Assembly (NCBI GenBank): GCA_050633365.1
Contig: JBOEGJ010000015.1
Coordinates: 1-64,000 of the forward strand
Length of the DNA: 64,000 nucleotides
Direction: 5' to 3'
DNA from: Pseudomaricurvus sp050633365
Lineage (GTDB): Bacteria; Pseudomonadota; Gammaproteobacteria; Pseudomonadales; Cellvibrionaceae
Shown here: positions 50,835 through 59,986 of the stretch, one piece after another
How positions within the stretch are numbered: the stretch's first letter is position 1
Layout of the letters: every line of letters starts with the position of its first letter
The notes under the pieces: generated by a model
Seen by the model: only the letters and a program-made list of their open reading frames with translations
Databases searched by the model: none
What the model was told of the DNA's origin: nothing
Program-made: the position numbers and the translations under genes

Positions 50835-51953
50835 ATGATTAAATCTAAAGCCGCTGTTGCCTGGGGGCCGGGCAAGCCACTCACTATTGAAGAAATTGAC
50901 GTTATGCCGCCGCAAGCCGGCGAGGTACGTGTGCGTATCTTGGCCAGTGGCGTGTGTCATACCGACGCCTTCACCTTGTCGGGCGACGACCCAGAAGGAA
51001 TCTTTCCCTGTGTTCTGGGGCACGAAGGTGGCGGTATCGTCGAGTCTGTAGGTGAGGGTGTGACCAGCGTTAAGGTTGGGGACCACGTGATTCCTTTGTA
51101 CACGCCGGAGTGCGGTGAGTGTAAGTTCTGCCTCTCAGGTAAGACCAATCTTTGTCAAAAAATTCGGGAGACTCAAGGTAAGGGTTTGATGCCCGACGGC
51201 ACCACACGTTTTTCCAAAGATGGTGAACCTATCTATCACTACATGGGCTGCTCTACCTTTTCGGAATACACGGTATTGCCCGAGATCTCTCTGGCTAAAG
51301 TTAGCAAAGAGGCGCCTCTCGAAGAGGTGTGTTTGCTCGGTTGTGGTGTTACCACGGGTATGGGGGCGGTAATGAATACCGCCAAGGTACAAGAGGGCGA
51401 TACAGTCGCTATCTTTGGCATTGGCGGCATTGGATTGGCGGCGATTATTGGTGCGACTATGGCAAAGGCCAGTCGTATTATCGCCATCGATATCAACGAA
51501 TCGAAGTTTGATTTGGCGAAAAAACTCGGGGCTACCGAGTGCATTAATCCCAACGATTATGACAAGCCGATTCAAGACGTGATTGTCGAGCTGACCGACG
51601 GCGGAGTCGACTATTCGTTCGAATGTATCGGCAACGTGAATGTGATGCGTTCCGCGCTTGAGTGTTGTCATAAAGGTTGGGGCGAGTCGGTGATTATTGG
51701 TGTTGCGGGAGCGGGGCAAGAGATTAGCACGCGCCCGTTTCAGTTGGTGACCGGTCGAGTTTGGCGCGGCACGGCCTTTGGTGGTGTTAAAGGCCGTTCA
51801 GAATTACCTGAAATTGTTGAGCGCTACATGGCCGGAGAGTTTGGGCTCGACGACTTTATCACTCACACCATGGGCTTGAGTGATATCAATGACGCCTTTG
51901 ATCTGATGCACAAAGGCGAGAGTATTCGCTCAGTGGTGCATTTCGATAAATAG
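50835..51953 (+). CDS. frmA: S-(hydroxymethyl)glutathione dehydrogenase, class III alcohol dehydrogenase
   Basis: A 372-residue zinc enzyme that oxidises the formaldehyde-glutathione adduct to S-formylglutathione and can reduce S-nitrosoglutathione. Catalytic zinc ligands lie in SGVCHTDAFTLSG and GHEGGG; the structural zinc site is CGECKFCLSGKTNLC. Further class III signs are FGIGGIGLAAIIGA and GRVWRGTAFGGVKGRSELP. TTGGAG 8 nt before ATG 50835 sets the start; the TTG frame at 50805 is dropped. fghA follows after about 140 bp and completes the pathway. Confidence 0.95.
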   Translation: MIKSKAAVAWGPGKPLTIEEIDVMPPQAGEVRVRILASGVCHTDAFTLSGDDPEGIFPCVLGHEGGGIVESVGEGVTSVKVGDHVIPLYTPECGECKFCLSGKTNLCQKIRETQGKGLMPDGTTRFSKDGEPIYHYMGCSTFSEYTVLPEISLAKVSKEAPLEEVCLLGCGVTTGMGAVMNTAKVQEGDTVAIFGIGGIGLAAIIGATMAKASRIIAIDINESKFDLAKKLGATECINPNDYDKPIQDVIVELTDGGVDYSFECIGNVNVMRSALECCHKGWGESVIIGVAGAGQEISTRPFQLVTGRVWRGTAFGGVKGRSELPEIVERYMAGEFGLDDFITHTMGLSDINDAFDLMHKGESIRSVVHFDK

Positions 51954-52090
51954 TCTTCGATAGTCTGCTGAATGGCAAGGCGTGATTGTTGTGTGTCACG
52001 AACGACGATCGCGCAGGCTAGAGAATGACTAGGGTTCGACTCGAGTTCGACTCGAGAGCGGCTAGAGTGACACCCATAGAGAAACTTAAT

Positions 52091-52936
52091 ATGAATGCCG
52101 AAAATATCAGTAGTAATAAGAGTTTTGGCGGCTGGAATAAACAGTACAGCCATTACTCGGATGTTTTGTCTTGCCAGATGCGATTTGCAATCTATCTTCC
52201 GCCGCAGGCGTCGGCGGGAGAAAAGGTACCGGTGGTCTATTGGCTGTCAGGCCTGACCTGCACTGATGAAAACTTCATGCACAAAGCCGGTGCCCAGCGT
52301 GTGGCGGCTGAGTTAGGTATCGCCATTGTCGCGCCGGATACCAGTCCCAGAGGCGATGATGTTCCCGATGATACTGATGGTGCCTATGATTTTGGTTTGG
52401 GGGCGGGGTTTTATGTTAATGCAACCCAAGCGCCTTGGGATAAACACTACCGCATGTACGATTACGTGGTAGATGAGCTGCCTAAGTTGGTGGAGTCCTT
52501 GTTTCCGGTCACCGACAGTCGAGCCATTAGTGGTCATTCGATGGGCGGTCATGGGGCTTTAACCATAGCGTTAAAGAATCCCCAGCGCTACGTTTCGGTA
52601 TCGGCCTTTAGTCCTATCAGTAATCCCATTAATTGCCCGTGGGGGAAAAAGGCATTGGGTGGTTATCTGGGAGAGGATCGTCAAAGCTGGCTGGCGCATG
52701 ATGCGAGCGAACTGATGAAAGTGAGCGATTCTCATTTGCCCGCGTTGGTGGATCAAGGCACTAGTGACGACTTTTTAGTAGAACAGCTCAAGCCCGAAGC
52801 ACTTGAGTTGGCGGCTAAGGTTAGCGACTATCCTTTAGAACTGCGTTTGCACGAAGGCTACGATCACAGTTACTTTTTCATCGCTAGCTTTATTGAAGAG
52901 CATTTGCGTTTTCATGCGGGTCATTTTAAGCGCTAG
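52091..52936 (+). CDS. fghA: S-formylglutathione hydrolase
   Basis: A 281-residue serine esterase that releases formate and glutathione. Visible: SSNKSFGGWNKQYSH at the N-terminus, the CTDENFMHKAGAQR segment, the nucleophile in SGHSMGGHGALT, Asp in LVDQGTSDDFL, and His in GYDHSYFFI. It pairs with frmA upstream on the same strand. ATG 52091 gives the family's usual opening; the 52025 frame is a shadow extension across an 11-bp tandem repeat (TTCGACTCGAG twice, 52035-52056). Confidence 0.94.
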   Translation: MNAENISSNKSFGGWNKQYSHYSDVLSCQMRFAIYLPPQASAGEKVPVVYWLSGLTCTDENFMHKAGAQRVAAELGIAIVAPDTSPRGDDVPDDTDGAYDFGLGAGFYVNATQAPWDKHYRMYDYVVDELPKLVESLFPVTDSRAISGHSMGGHGALTIALKNPQRYVSVSAFSPISNPINCPWGKKALGGYLGEDRQSWLAHDASELMKVSDSHLPALVDQGTSDDFLVEQLKPEALELAAKVSDYPLELRLHEGYDHSYFFIASFIEEHLRFHAGHFKR

Positions 52937-53126
52937 GTGTAAGTCGAGGTGTTGGTGCTCGGGTCACTATATTGGTGGATCAGTAGATCAATGGGCTAAT
53001 AGATTGTCGGGATGATTTTTTATTTCCGCCGGTCGTGGCTGTCGCGGTTTTGAGTTCAGGCTGAGCTGAGCACGAGCCAAGCTCGTTACTTGCTCGCGTT
53101 TCAGCTCATGAATTTTGTCGCGACGG

Positions 53127-54473
53127 TCATAGACTAAGCCTGAGATTTGCGTCTATTTCGCGAATCAACAATTCGGGTACATCGCTTTGTTTTGCGAGTA
53201 TCGCCCAGCGCGATACTTGCTCTATGACTTCATCAATGATTATAGAGATCTTTCGCTTTGAAAAAATGGGTGAGAGAGACTTTAGGGAATAGATGTCATC
53301 ACGAGTAAAGTGATCTCGCTTACCGTTGAGGCTCATCCAGTGGTTATTAACCCACGGGCTGCCGAGTTTATAGCTGTAGGCTAGATCATAGGCAGGGGTC
53401 AAGCGCCACTGATTGTCAATCAGCATAAAAGCGAAATTCTTTGAGTGGTCGTCATGGTTGCGTGCCACAAGGTTAAAAATCATTCGGCGTAACAATTGTT
53501 CGGCATCGTTGGCGGGAACTCTCAGTTGGCGGGCAACGGCAAACAATTCCGCGTACGAAAATGATCCGGGTTGTTTGTAGTCAACATGCGCCAGACCATT
53601 CAGGGTTTGAATGTGTATTTTTTCAGGGCTGCTGTTTTTAGAGCTCCTTTTTGCATTGCTTCTTCGATCGAATCGCTGGGTGATAAAGTGGCGGCGGTTG
53701 CCTTCGTTCAGTAATCGGCAGGGCATCATCTCAATGCCGCAGGCGGTGGCCATCTGATGATAGACATATTCCATGGCGCCATACCCGAGGGGATCGCCAA
53801 AGGTTTCGTGGTTGGTGTTGTTTTCACTCACTCCGTCGAACTTCATTAGGTAGTGGGTAAATCCTTTAGGCGCGCTGACCTGTCCGCTGCGCACTTGAGT
53901 AAAATCATCGTTGAATGCTAATACCGCTTTCGGGCGTGCACCGCCAGCGCTCATTCCTACCGAAAGTAAAGACAGCATGGCTTCACGGTCGTCGCGTCCA
54001 TTGGAACTCAATTTAATTTGAAATGAGGCGCGGCTATCCAAAATATCTTGGGCCATCAATACCAGTGATTCGATTTCAACTTTTTCGGATGAGTTAAGGT
54101 GTCGCAGTTGCGTTGCCGGTGCGTATTCAAGAGCGCCCATGGCACGACTGCCACTGTATTGAAGTCGTTGTAGTGGTGAGATGCTGGAAGGGGATTTGCC
54201 TTGCGCAGCCACCCAAGCATTCAATACCGCATTGCCAAAGTCATCGGGAAGGGAGTCGGCCACCAAGCCTGGAAGGCCTCGAAATGTGTCGCTGTTGAGT
54301 TGCGGGAAGCTATAAATTTGACGCGACAGGGGCATTTTTAGAGGCGATAACTCAATACCTTGCTGAATAAAGTCGGGTTCGTATTCGAAAGCGCCTTGAC
54401 CTGTGTCCGGGTCGTAACTGACCGCTCCAACGGGCTGCTGATTGTAAGAAACACTGATAACTTCTTTTACCAT
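53127..54473 (-). CDS. hipA: HipA family serine/threonine kinase toxin
   Basis: A 448-residue kinase-fold protein, the toxin of a type II system. In E. coli HipA phosphorylates glutamyl-tRNA synthetase and causes growth arrest. Segments: GARPKAVLAFND (Gly-rich/ATP-binding part), HYLMKFDGVSE, FITQRFDRRS, the catalytic loop in NLVARNHDDHSKNFAFML, and LTPAYDLAYSY with the metal-binding Asp. The N-terminal 100 residues match the HipA N-domain (GLVADSLPDDFG). The frame is complete, so it may be functional. It overlaps hipB by seven bases and is translated after it. Confidence 0.92.
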   Translation of the reverse strand: MVKEVISVSYNQQPVGAVSYDPDTGQGAFEYEPDFIQQGIELSPLKMPLSRQIYSFPQLNSDTFRGLPGLVADSLPDDFGNAVLNAWVAAQGKSPSSISPLQRLQYSGSRAMGALEYAPATQLRHLNSSEKVEIESLVLMAQDILDSRASFQIKLSSNGRDDREAMLSLLSVGMSAGGARPKAVLAFNDDFTQVRSGQVSAPKGFTHYLMKFDGVSENNTNHETFGDPLGYGAMEYVYHQMATACGIEMMPCRLLNEGNRRHFITQRFDRRSNAKRSSKNSSPEKIHIQTLNGLAHVDYKQPGSFSYAELFAVARQLRVPANDAEQLLRRMIFNLVARNHDDHSKNFAFMLIDNQWRLTPAYDLAYSYKLGSPWVNNHWMSLNGKRDHFTRDDIYSLKSLSPIFSKRKISIIIDEVIEQVSRWAILAKQSDVPELLIREIDANLRLSL

Positions 54474-54796
54474 TCGCTTGCCTCCGGTGTATCACTGGCC
54501 GATTGGCGTGAGGCCCGTTGGCGCTTTCGGCCCCGTAGTTTGGCCAGTTGCAGGGGGGAGATATCGACAGGGGGGAGGAAGTGATCGAGTTGATCGTCGA
54601 GATTTAGCGCCACTAAAACTGCGGCGAAAGTTTCGAGTTGGGCCTTGCCTTTCTCGGCATTGATGACTGCTTTGCGACTCAGACCGGCTTGCTCCGCTAC
54701 CTCAATTTGAGTCAGATTGGCATTGAGGCGGGCTTGTTTTAATCGCTCGCCAAGTTTTGCAGCAATCGCATGAGGGGACCTATTTTCGGGTGTCAT
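54467..54796 (-). CDS. hipB: HipB-like HTH antitoxin
   Basis: A 109-residue XRE-type protein. The helix-turn-helix is ANLTQIEVAEQAGLSRKAVINAE (residues about 30-52), with a following KGKAQLETFAAVLVALNL helix pair and a basic, arginine-rich C-terminus (about 87-104) that may act on HipA or DNA. It is the first gene of the operon, overlapping hipA. The ATG sits inside the repeated ATTAAAG / CTTTAAT palindromes at 54795-54823, which is how HipB-type autorepressors are arranged. Confidence 0.88.
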   Translation of the reverse strand: MTPENRSPHAIAAKLGERLKQARLNANLTQIEVAEQAGLSRKAVINAEKGKAQLETFAAVLVALNLDDQLDHFLPPVDISPLQLAKLRGRKRQRASRQSASDTPEASEW

Positions 54797-54823
54797 TAAA
54801 GTGCCTTTAATCGAACATTAAAG
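54795..54823. promoter_or_regulatory. Palindromic operator repeats at the hipBA start
   Basis: ATTAAAG-TGC-CTTTAAT-CGAAC-ATTAAAG: three half sites in alternating orientation, so two overlapping dyads can form with 3- and 5-nt centres. The first overlaps the hipB start codon, fitting autoregulation by HipB. Confidence 0.7.
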
Positions 54824-55020
54824 AAATAAAGCGCTAGTTTGGTTCAATTATGGCACATTCTGTAGGGTATGTTAATTTGTACTATAAAGTTCCTATTTTG
54901 GGTCTTTAGTGTCTTTTTTTAGCTTAGAGTTCCATAATGTGAACTTATGAGTTTTCTTGATGTTATCTGTGTCCACGATATTTACGGGCGTTGCTATTGA
55001 GTTGACATATCGGCTACCAT

Positions 55021-55040
55021 AACTGTTTTTTTATACAGTA
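55021..55040 (+). promoter_or_regulatory. LexA-box-like site upstream of the UvrD-family helicase gene
   Basis: AACTG-N10-CAGTA with an AT-only spacer. This fits the CTG-N10-CAG LexA consensus, with both core triplets intact and one outer base (A for T) different. It starts 82 bp before the helicase ATG. A TTGACA lies at 55002-55007 just upstream. Confidence 0.7.
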
Positions 55041-55102
55041 TTTTATGGGGCGGATTAATATCTGCTTAGAGCTTCTGAAATGGCCAGTTAAAGGTGTCCC
55101 CT

Positions 55103-57214
55103 ATGTTGCAAGGTTGTACGCAAGAGCAGCGCCAAGCTGCTGAACATGGCGAGGTGCTTTCAGGTGGAGGTGTTCGCTCTACGCCGCAACTGATTATCGC
55201 CGGTGCAGGCACGGGAAAGACCAATACACTGGCTCAGCGGGCAGCCTTTTTGATTCTGAATGGCGTTGATCCACAGCGAATCTTGTTGATGACATTTTCT
55301 CGTCGAGCGGCTAACGAGCTCTCGCTACGAGCGCAGCGAATTGTCGGTCAGGCGCTAAAACAGCAAGCCCGAGACAATCAATCATCGATTGCAAGCCCTT
55401 CACGTAAGGCGCAGGCCGATGCCGCCAAATCCGATGAGCTGAGCTGGATGGGAACTTTCCATTCGATCGCCAACCGTTTGTTAAGGCACTATGCCAGCCG
55501 AATTGGGTTGGATCCGGATTTCAGTATTATCGATCGCAGCGACGCCGCCGATATGATGGATATTTTACGTCATCAGTTGGAGTTGACGCAGCAGTCTAAA
55601 CGCTTTCCCAAAAAAGGCACCTGCATTGAAATCTATTCTCGCTGCGTTAACTCTCAAGAAAGTTTGCCCGAGATATTAACGCGCGATTTTCCTTGGTGTG
55701 CCGACTGGGCCGACGAGCTTAAGCAATTGTTTCGCGCCTATACCGAGCTCAAGCAAAAACAGCTGAGCCTCGATTATGACGACCTGTTGTTGTATTGGTT
55801 TCACTTGGCATCAGAAGGGGATGTGGCCGAAAAGATTCGCGGCCTGTTTGATCATGTCTTGGTGGATGAATATCAAGATACCAACAAATTACAGGCTGGT
55901 ATTGTTCATCGGCTCTTCCCCGACGGCCAAGGGGTGACAGTTGTTGGTGATGATGCGCAATCAATTTATGCGTTTCGCGCTGCCGATGTAGACAATATTT
56001 TGTCATTTCCTCAGGCGTTTAGTCCGGCCGCTAAAGTGTACCCCTTAACCGAGAACTTTCGTTCTGTTCAGCCCATCTTGGATCTCAGCAATGCCATCTT
56101 ATCGGAAAGCAAAGAGGGTTATCAAAATCTGTTGCACAGCAAAAAGTCGTCAGCCCAACAGCCACAGTTGGTTTCCGTTGAAAACGCAGAGATGCAGTCG
56201 AAATACATCATCGAAAAAATATTGGAGTCTCGCGAGTGTGGTATAGAGCTTAAGCGCCAGGCGGTACTGTATCGCTCCAGTCATCATACCGATCAGCTCG
56301 AAATCGAATTGCGTCGGCACGATATTCCCTTCGTTAAGCACGGCGGTCTAAAATTTTTAGAAGCGGCGCATGTCAAAGACGCACTCTGCTTATTGCGGTG
56401 GGCAGACAACCCAAAGCATCGCCTGTCGGGGTTTCGAGTACTTAAACTGTTGCCAGGTGTGGGTCCCAAACTGGCCGAGAAAGTGCTGGATCATTTGGAG
56501 TTGAACGAGTTTAGTTTTACCGCGCTGGAGGATTTTAAATCGACCAAGCTCAAGGGAGAGAGTTGGACGAGTTTGGTGACTTTATTGCAAGAGGTTCATT
56601 GCGAAAAGATCCCTTGGGTTGAGCAAATGCAGCGGGTCTGGCTATGGTATCAACCCTTGCTCGAAGTGCTTTATGAAGATCCTTATGCGCGGGGAGGCGA
56701 TATTGAACAGCTGGCGATGATCTCTCAGCAATCCTTGTCACGAGAGCGATTTCTCAGTGAGTTGATTCTCGATCCGCCGTCTAGTTCGGGTGGTTTGTGT
56801 GTTGATTCCCATAAGGATGACGATTTCTTGATTCTCAGTACCATTCACAGCGCCAAAGGGCAGGAGTGGCACGATGTATTTCTTCTTAACGTCGCGGATG
56901 GGAATTTTCCCAATGAATACGCGATTAAAGATCCCAAAGCGCTAGAGGAGGAGCGGCGTCTGTTTTACGTGGCGCTCACTCGCGCTCAGCAAAACCTGCA
57001 TTTAGTGCAACCGCTGAAATATTGGGTGCCAGAGCAACAGCGTTTTGGCGGCAAGCATGTGTACGGTGCCAAAAGTCGCTTTTTAACACCTACGGTTTTA
57101 TCGACACTGGAGGCGGTGCCTTATCCTGATACGCGCTTGACTGACGCCGACATAGCCGCGGGTGAAAAGGTGCTTACGGATATCAAGGCCAAGGTTATGG
57201 GGTTGTGGGATTGA
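55103..57214 (+). CDS. UvrD/Rep-family ATP-dependent DNA helicase
   Basis: A 703-residue superfamily 1A helicase. Motif I AGAGTGKTNT (residues about 39-47), Ia MTFSRRAANEL, II VDEYQDTN, III GDDAQSIYAFRAA, IV LTENFRS, V IHSAKGQEWHDV, and VI YVALTRAQQNL are all visible. It is a little shorter than UvrD or Rep of E. coli (about 670-720) and its C-terminal tail lacks a recognisable UvrB or MutL contact, so the exact role (repair, replication restart, plasmid control) is not determined. AAAGGT 7 nt before ATG 55103. A LexA-like box upstream points to SOS induction. It is divergent from hipBA. Confidence 0.9.
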   Translation: MLQGCTQEQRQAAEHGEVLSGGGVRSTPQLIIAGAGTGKTNTLAQRAAFLILNGVDPQRILLMTFSRRAANELSLRAQRIVGQALKQQARDNQSSIASPSRKAQADAAKSDELSWMGTFHSIANRLLRHYASRIGLDPDFSIIDRSDAADMMDILRHQLELTQQSKRFPKKGTCIEIYSRCVNSQESLPEILTRDFPWCADWADELKQLFRAYTELKQKQLSLDYDDLLLYWFHLASEGDVAEKIRGLFDHVLVDEYQDTNKLQAGIVHRLFPDGQGVTVVGDDAQSIYAFRAADVDNILSFPQAFSPAAKVYPLTENFRSVQPILDLSNAILSESKEGYQNLLHSKKSSAQQPQLVSVENAEMQSKYIIEKILESRECGIELKRQAVLYRSSHHTDQLEIELRRHDIPFVKHGGLKFLEAAHVKDALCLLRWADNPKHRLSGFRVLKLLPGVGPKLAEKVLDHLELNEFSFTALEDFKSTKLKGESWTSLVTLLQEVHCEKIPWVEQMQRVWLWYQPLLEVLYEDPYARGGDIEQLAMISQQSLSRERFLSELILDPPSSSGGLCVDSHKDDDFLILSTIHSAKGQEWHDVFLLNVADGNFPNEYAIKDPKALEEERRLFYVALTRAQQNLHLVQPLKYWVPEQQRFGGKHVYGAKSRFLTPTVLSTLEAVPYPDTRLTDADIAAGEKVLTDIKAKVMGLWD

Positions 57215-57393
57215 AATTGCATGATCGTGGCTCATTTTAAGCTCAACAAATGATTCAAAAAAGCCAAGCTGAGGACTGATCTTGCATCGTGATATGTCTA
57301 GGCGAGACTTGCCTTGTTTGATGGCTCAAAACCTGTATTTTAGGTTTCATATTCGAAGCCGAACTTACGGCCGAAAACCTTGAGGACTGAATC

Positions 57394-58395
57394 ATGATCA
57401 AAGCCTACGCTGCGTTTGAACCCAAAGGCGAGTTAACCCCCTTTGAATACGATCCCGGTGAACTGAAAGACAACGAAGTCGAAATCGATGTTCTCTACTC
57501 GGGAATCTGTCACAGCGATTTGAGCATGATCGATAATGAGTGGGGGATGAGTCAGTATCCACTGGTGCCCGGCCACGAGGTGGTGGGACGAGTCGCTCAA
57601 TTGGGGGCTCAGGTGACCCACTTGACGGTTGGGCAAACTGTCGGCCTAGGTTGGCATTCGGGTTATTGCGGCAGCTGTTCCCTGTGTAACGACGGTGATC
57701 ACAACCTCTGCTCGAAGACTCAAAAAACCATTATTGGCCATCACGGCGGCTTTGCCGATAAGGTTAGGGCGCAGGGAGTGAGTGTGGTTGCGCTGCCCGA
57801 GGGGATTGACCTTGAATCTGCAGGCCCCTTATTTTGCGCGGGTATCACTGTATTCAACCCTCTGCTCGAGTTTGATATCGCGCCCACTGCAAAGGTTGCG
57901 GTAATCGGCATTGGTGGTTTGGGGCATCTGGCACTCAAGTTTCTCAATGCTTGGGGATGCGAGGTGACGGCTTTTACCACCAGTGAGTCTAAGCGTGAAG
58001 AGGCGCTGCAACTGGGGGCGCACCACACCCTTAATTCCAAGAACTCCGATGAGCTGGACGCCGCGGCGGGAAGCTTTGATCTGATCATTTCAACGGTCAA
58101 TGTGAAGCTCGATTGGAATCGTTACTTGATGACGCTCAAGGCTCGTGGTCGACTGCATTTTGTTGGCATGATTGTAAAGCCGCTGGATATTGGTGTTGGT
58201 CCACTCATCATCGGCCAGCGCTCGGTCTCGGGCTCAGCCGTAGGCAGTCCATCGACGATGGCCAAAATGCTTGAATTCGCTAAGTTGCACAACATCAAAC
58301 CAGAAATCGAGAAATACCCTTTCGCGAAGGTGAATGACGCTATTGCACGTCTGCACTCGGGTAAAGCGCACTATCGCATTGTGTTAGAGCGCTAG
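57394..58395 (+). CDS. Zinc-dependent NAD(P) alcohol dehydrogenase (YahK/cinnamyl alcohol type)
   Basis: A 333-residue medium-chain alcohol dehydrogenase. Catalytic zinc site: SGICHSDLSMIDNEWG (Cys, His region) and GHEVVG; structural zinc cysteines in YCGSCSLCNDGDHNLC. The nucleotide loop is GIGGLGHLALKFLNAWG near 172. This YahK/cinnamyl alcohol dehydrogenase sub-group prefers NADP and reduces various aldehydes. GAGGA precedes the ATG. It is a monocistronic gene between the helicase and ycjX. Confidence 0.9.
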   Translation: MIKAYAAFEPKGELTPFEYDPGELKDNEVEIDVLYSGICHSDLSMIDNEWGMSQYPLVPGHEVVGRVAQLGAQVTHLTVGQTVGLGWHSGYCGSCSLCNDGDHNLCSKTQKTIIGHHGGFADKVRAQGVSVVALPEGIDLESAGPLFCAGITVFNPLLEFDIAPTAKVAVIGIGGLGHLALKFLNAWGCEVTAFTTSESKREEALQLGAHHTLNSKNSDELDAAAGSFDLIISTVNVKLDWNRYLMTLKARGRLHFVGMIVKPLDIGVGPLIIGQRSVSGSAVGSPSTMAKMLEFAKLHNIKPEIEKYPFAKVNDAIARLHSGKAHYRIVLER

Positions 58396-58516
58396 CCAAC
58401 GCAGAGGTCGCGATACTGGCTATTGCTTGGTTTTAGGCCGCCGTGGTGGAGAACGTAATTTTCTCTTAGCTGTAGTAACATGGCCCCATGTTGCTGCGCC
58501 GAGAGTGAATTATTGA

Positions 58517-59986
58517 ATGAAGACCCCGATGGACAAATTGACCCCCTTGCTCAAACGTACCGGCAAGAAGGTCGGGGCCTTGGCTGACAGCGGCGGGGCA
58601 TCCATGGATATCGCAATAAATCGTTTGCGAGATCGTCGTTTTTGTCTTGGAATTACCGGATTAAGTCGCAGCGGTAAATCCACTTTCATTACCAGTCTGA
58701 TCAATCAGCTACTCACTCACCAAAGCGCCAGCCTGCCGGGTTTTGCACCGGTGCTGGGGGATTCTCTGCTGTGGGTGAAACGCCACCCGCTTGAAGACCA
58801 AAAGCTGCCAAGCTTTCCCTACGATGAGGCCTACGGCCGTCTTTGCAACGCGTCACCCACATGGCCCGAGTCTACGGTTGATGTGAGCGGGTGTCTTTTA
58901 GAGCTTCGCCTTAAACGCCAGAGCTCAACTCTCAACCCACTCAAATCTGATGAGTTTTCTCTGTATTTGGAGTTGCGGGATTATCCCGGTGAATGGTTAC
59001 TGGATCTTCCTCTGCGTGACATGAGCTATTCTCGATGGTGCGGTCAATGCAGTGCGCAGTACACCCAATCGCCAAGATCAGAACTGTTGGGTTCACTGTT
59101 GGGCGAGTTGCAACAAGTTGATCCGCTCGAGCCGGTAGATGAGGAAAATCTGCGGGAGCTAAATCAACGGTTCGTGGATTTTTTGCGCGCCTGTAAGGCC
59201 AGCGATAAACGATTAAGTCTAATTCAGCCGGGACGCTTTTTGATTCCAGGTCATATCGAAGATGAAGACATCTTGTGTTTTGTTCCGCTACTCAAATGCG
59301 GCAGCTACACCGAAGGGCAATTGGCCTCTGCTCAAAAAGACAGTTACTACAAGATCTGTGAGCGGCGTTATCAACGTTACATCAAACAGCTGGTCGATCC
59401 GTTCTATAAAACATTTTTTAGCCGGATAGATCGGCAAGTGGTTTTGGTTGATATCGTCAATGCGCTGAATGCGGGGCCCGACTATGTTGATGATATGCGA
59501 CAGGCGTTAACCAATATTACCGACAGCTTTTCTTATGGGCGCCGCAATCGGTTGGTGCAGTTATTAAATCCAAAAATCGACAAAGTCGTATTTGCGGCAA
59601 CCAAAATAGATCAGGTTCTCTCGGAAGATCACGAGGCGGTACGACAGCTGTTGTCAGTTGTGGTCAAGCAGGCTTACAGCAATGCTCAGCACCAAGGTAT
59701 ATTGCCACAATGTGAAGCCACTGCGGCAATACGTTCGTCGAAAGAAGTCGATCGACAAGGCGAACAAGGTATCGTGGGAACCGGCAACGATGGAAAACCC
59801 ATTGGTTATATCCATCCAAAGATTCCCGCCAGAATTCCTGAACGCGATCAATGGACACCCTTTTTGCAGTGGCGCATTCCTGAGTTAAATCCGCCGGTGG
59901 GCTTGTCCTACCAAAATGGAGATTCCATTCCGCATATCAGGATGGACACTGTTCTGAATATTCTCATTGGAGATAAGTGTGTATGA
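58517..59986 (+). CDS. ycjX: YcjX family GTP-binding protein
   Basis: A 489-residue P-loop GTPase of the DUF463/YcjX family. The Walker A motif is GLSRSGKSTFITSL (about 48-61). The domain then contains DYPGEWLLDLPLRDM (switch/G3-like) and KVVFAATKIDQVL, with the TKID nucleotide-specificity motif near 359. In E. coli YcjX is part of the phage-shock-associated ycjXF pair. The physiological role is unclear, perhaps at the membrane in stress. It overlaps ycjF by 4 bases (ATGA). Confidence 0.92.
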   Translation: MKTPMDKLTPLLKRTGKKVGALADSGGASMDIAINRLRDRRFCLGITGLSRSGKSTFITSLINQLLTHQSASLPGFAPVLGDSLLWVKRHPLEDQKLPSFPYDEAYGRLCNASPTWPESTVDVSGCLLELRLKRQSSTLNPLKSDEFSLYLELRDYPGEWLLDLPLRDMSYSRWCGQCSAQYTQSPRSELLGSLLGELQQVDPLEPVDEENLRELNQRFVDFLRACKASDKRLSLIQPGRFLIPGHIEDEDILCFVPLLKCGSYTEGQLASAQKDSYYKICERRYQRYIKQLVDPFYKTFFSRIDRQVVLVDIVNALNAGPDYVDDMRQALTNITDSFSYGRRNRLVQLLNPKIDKVVFAATKIDQVLSEDHEAVRQLLSVVVKQAYSNAQHQGILPQCEATAAIRSSKEVDRQGEQGIVGTGNDGKPIGYIHPKIPARIPERDQWTPFLQWRIPELNPPVGLSYQNGDSIPHIRMDTVLNILIGDKCV

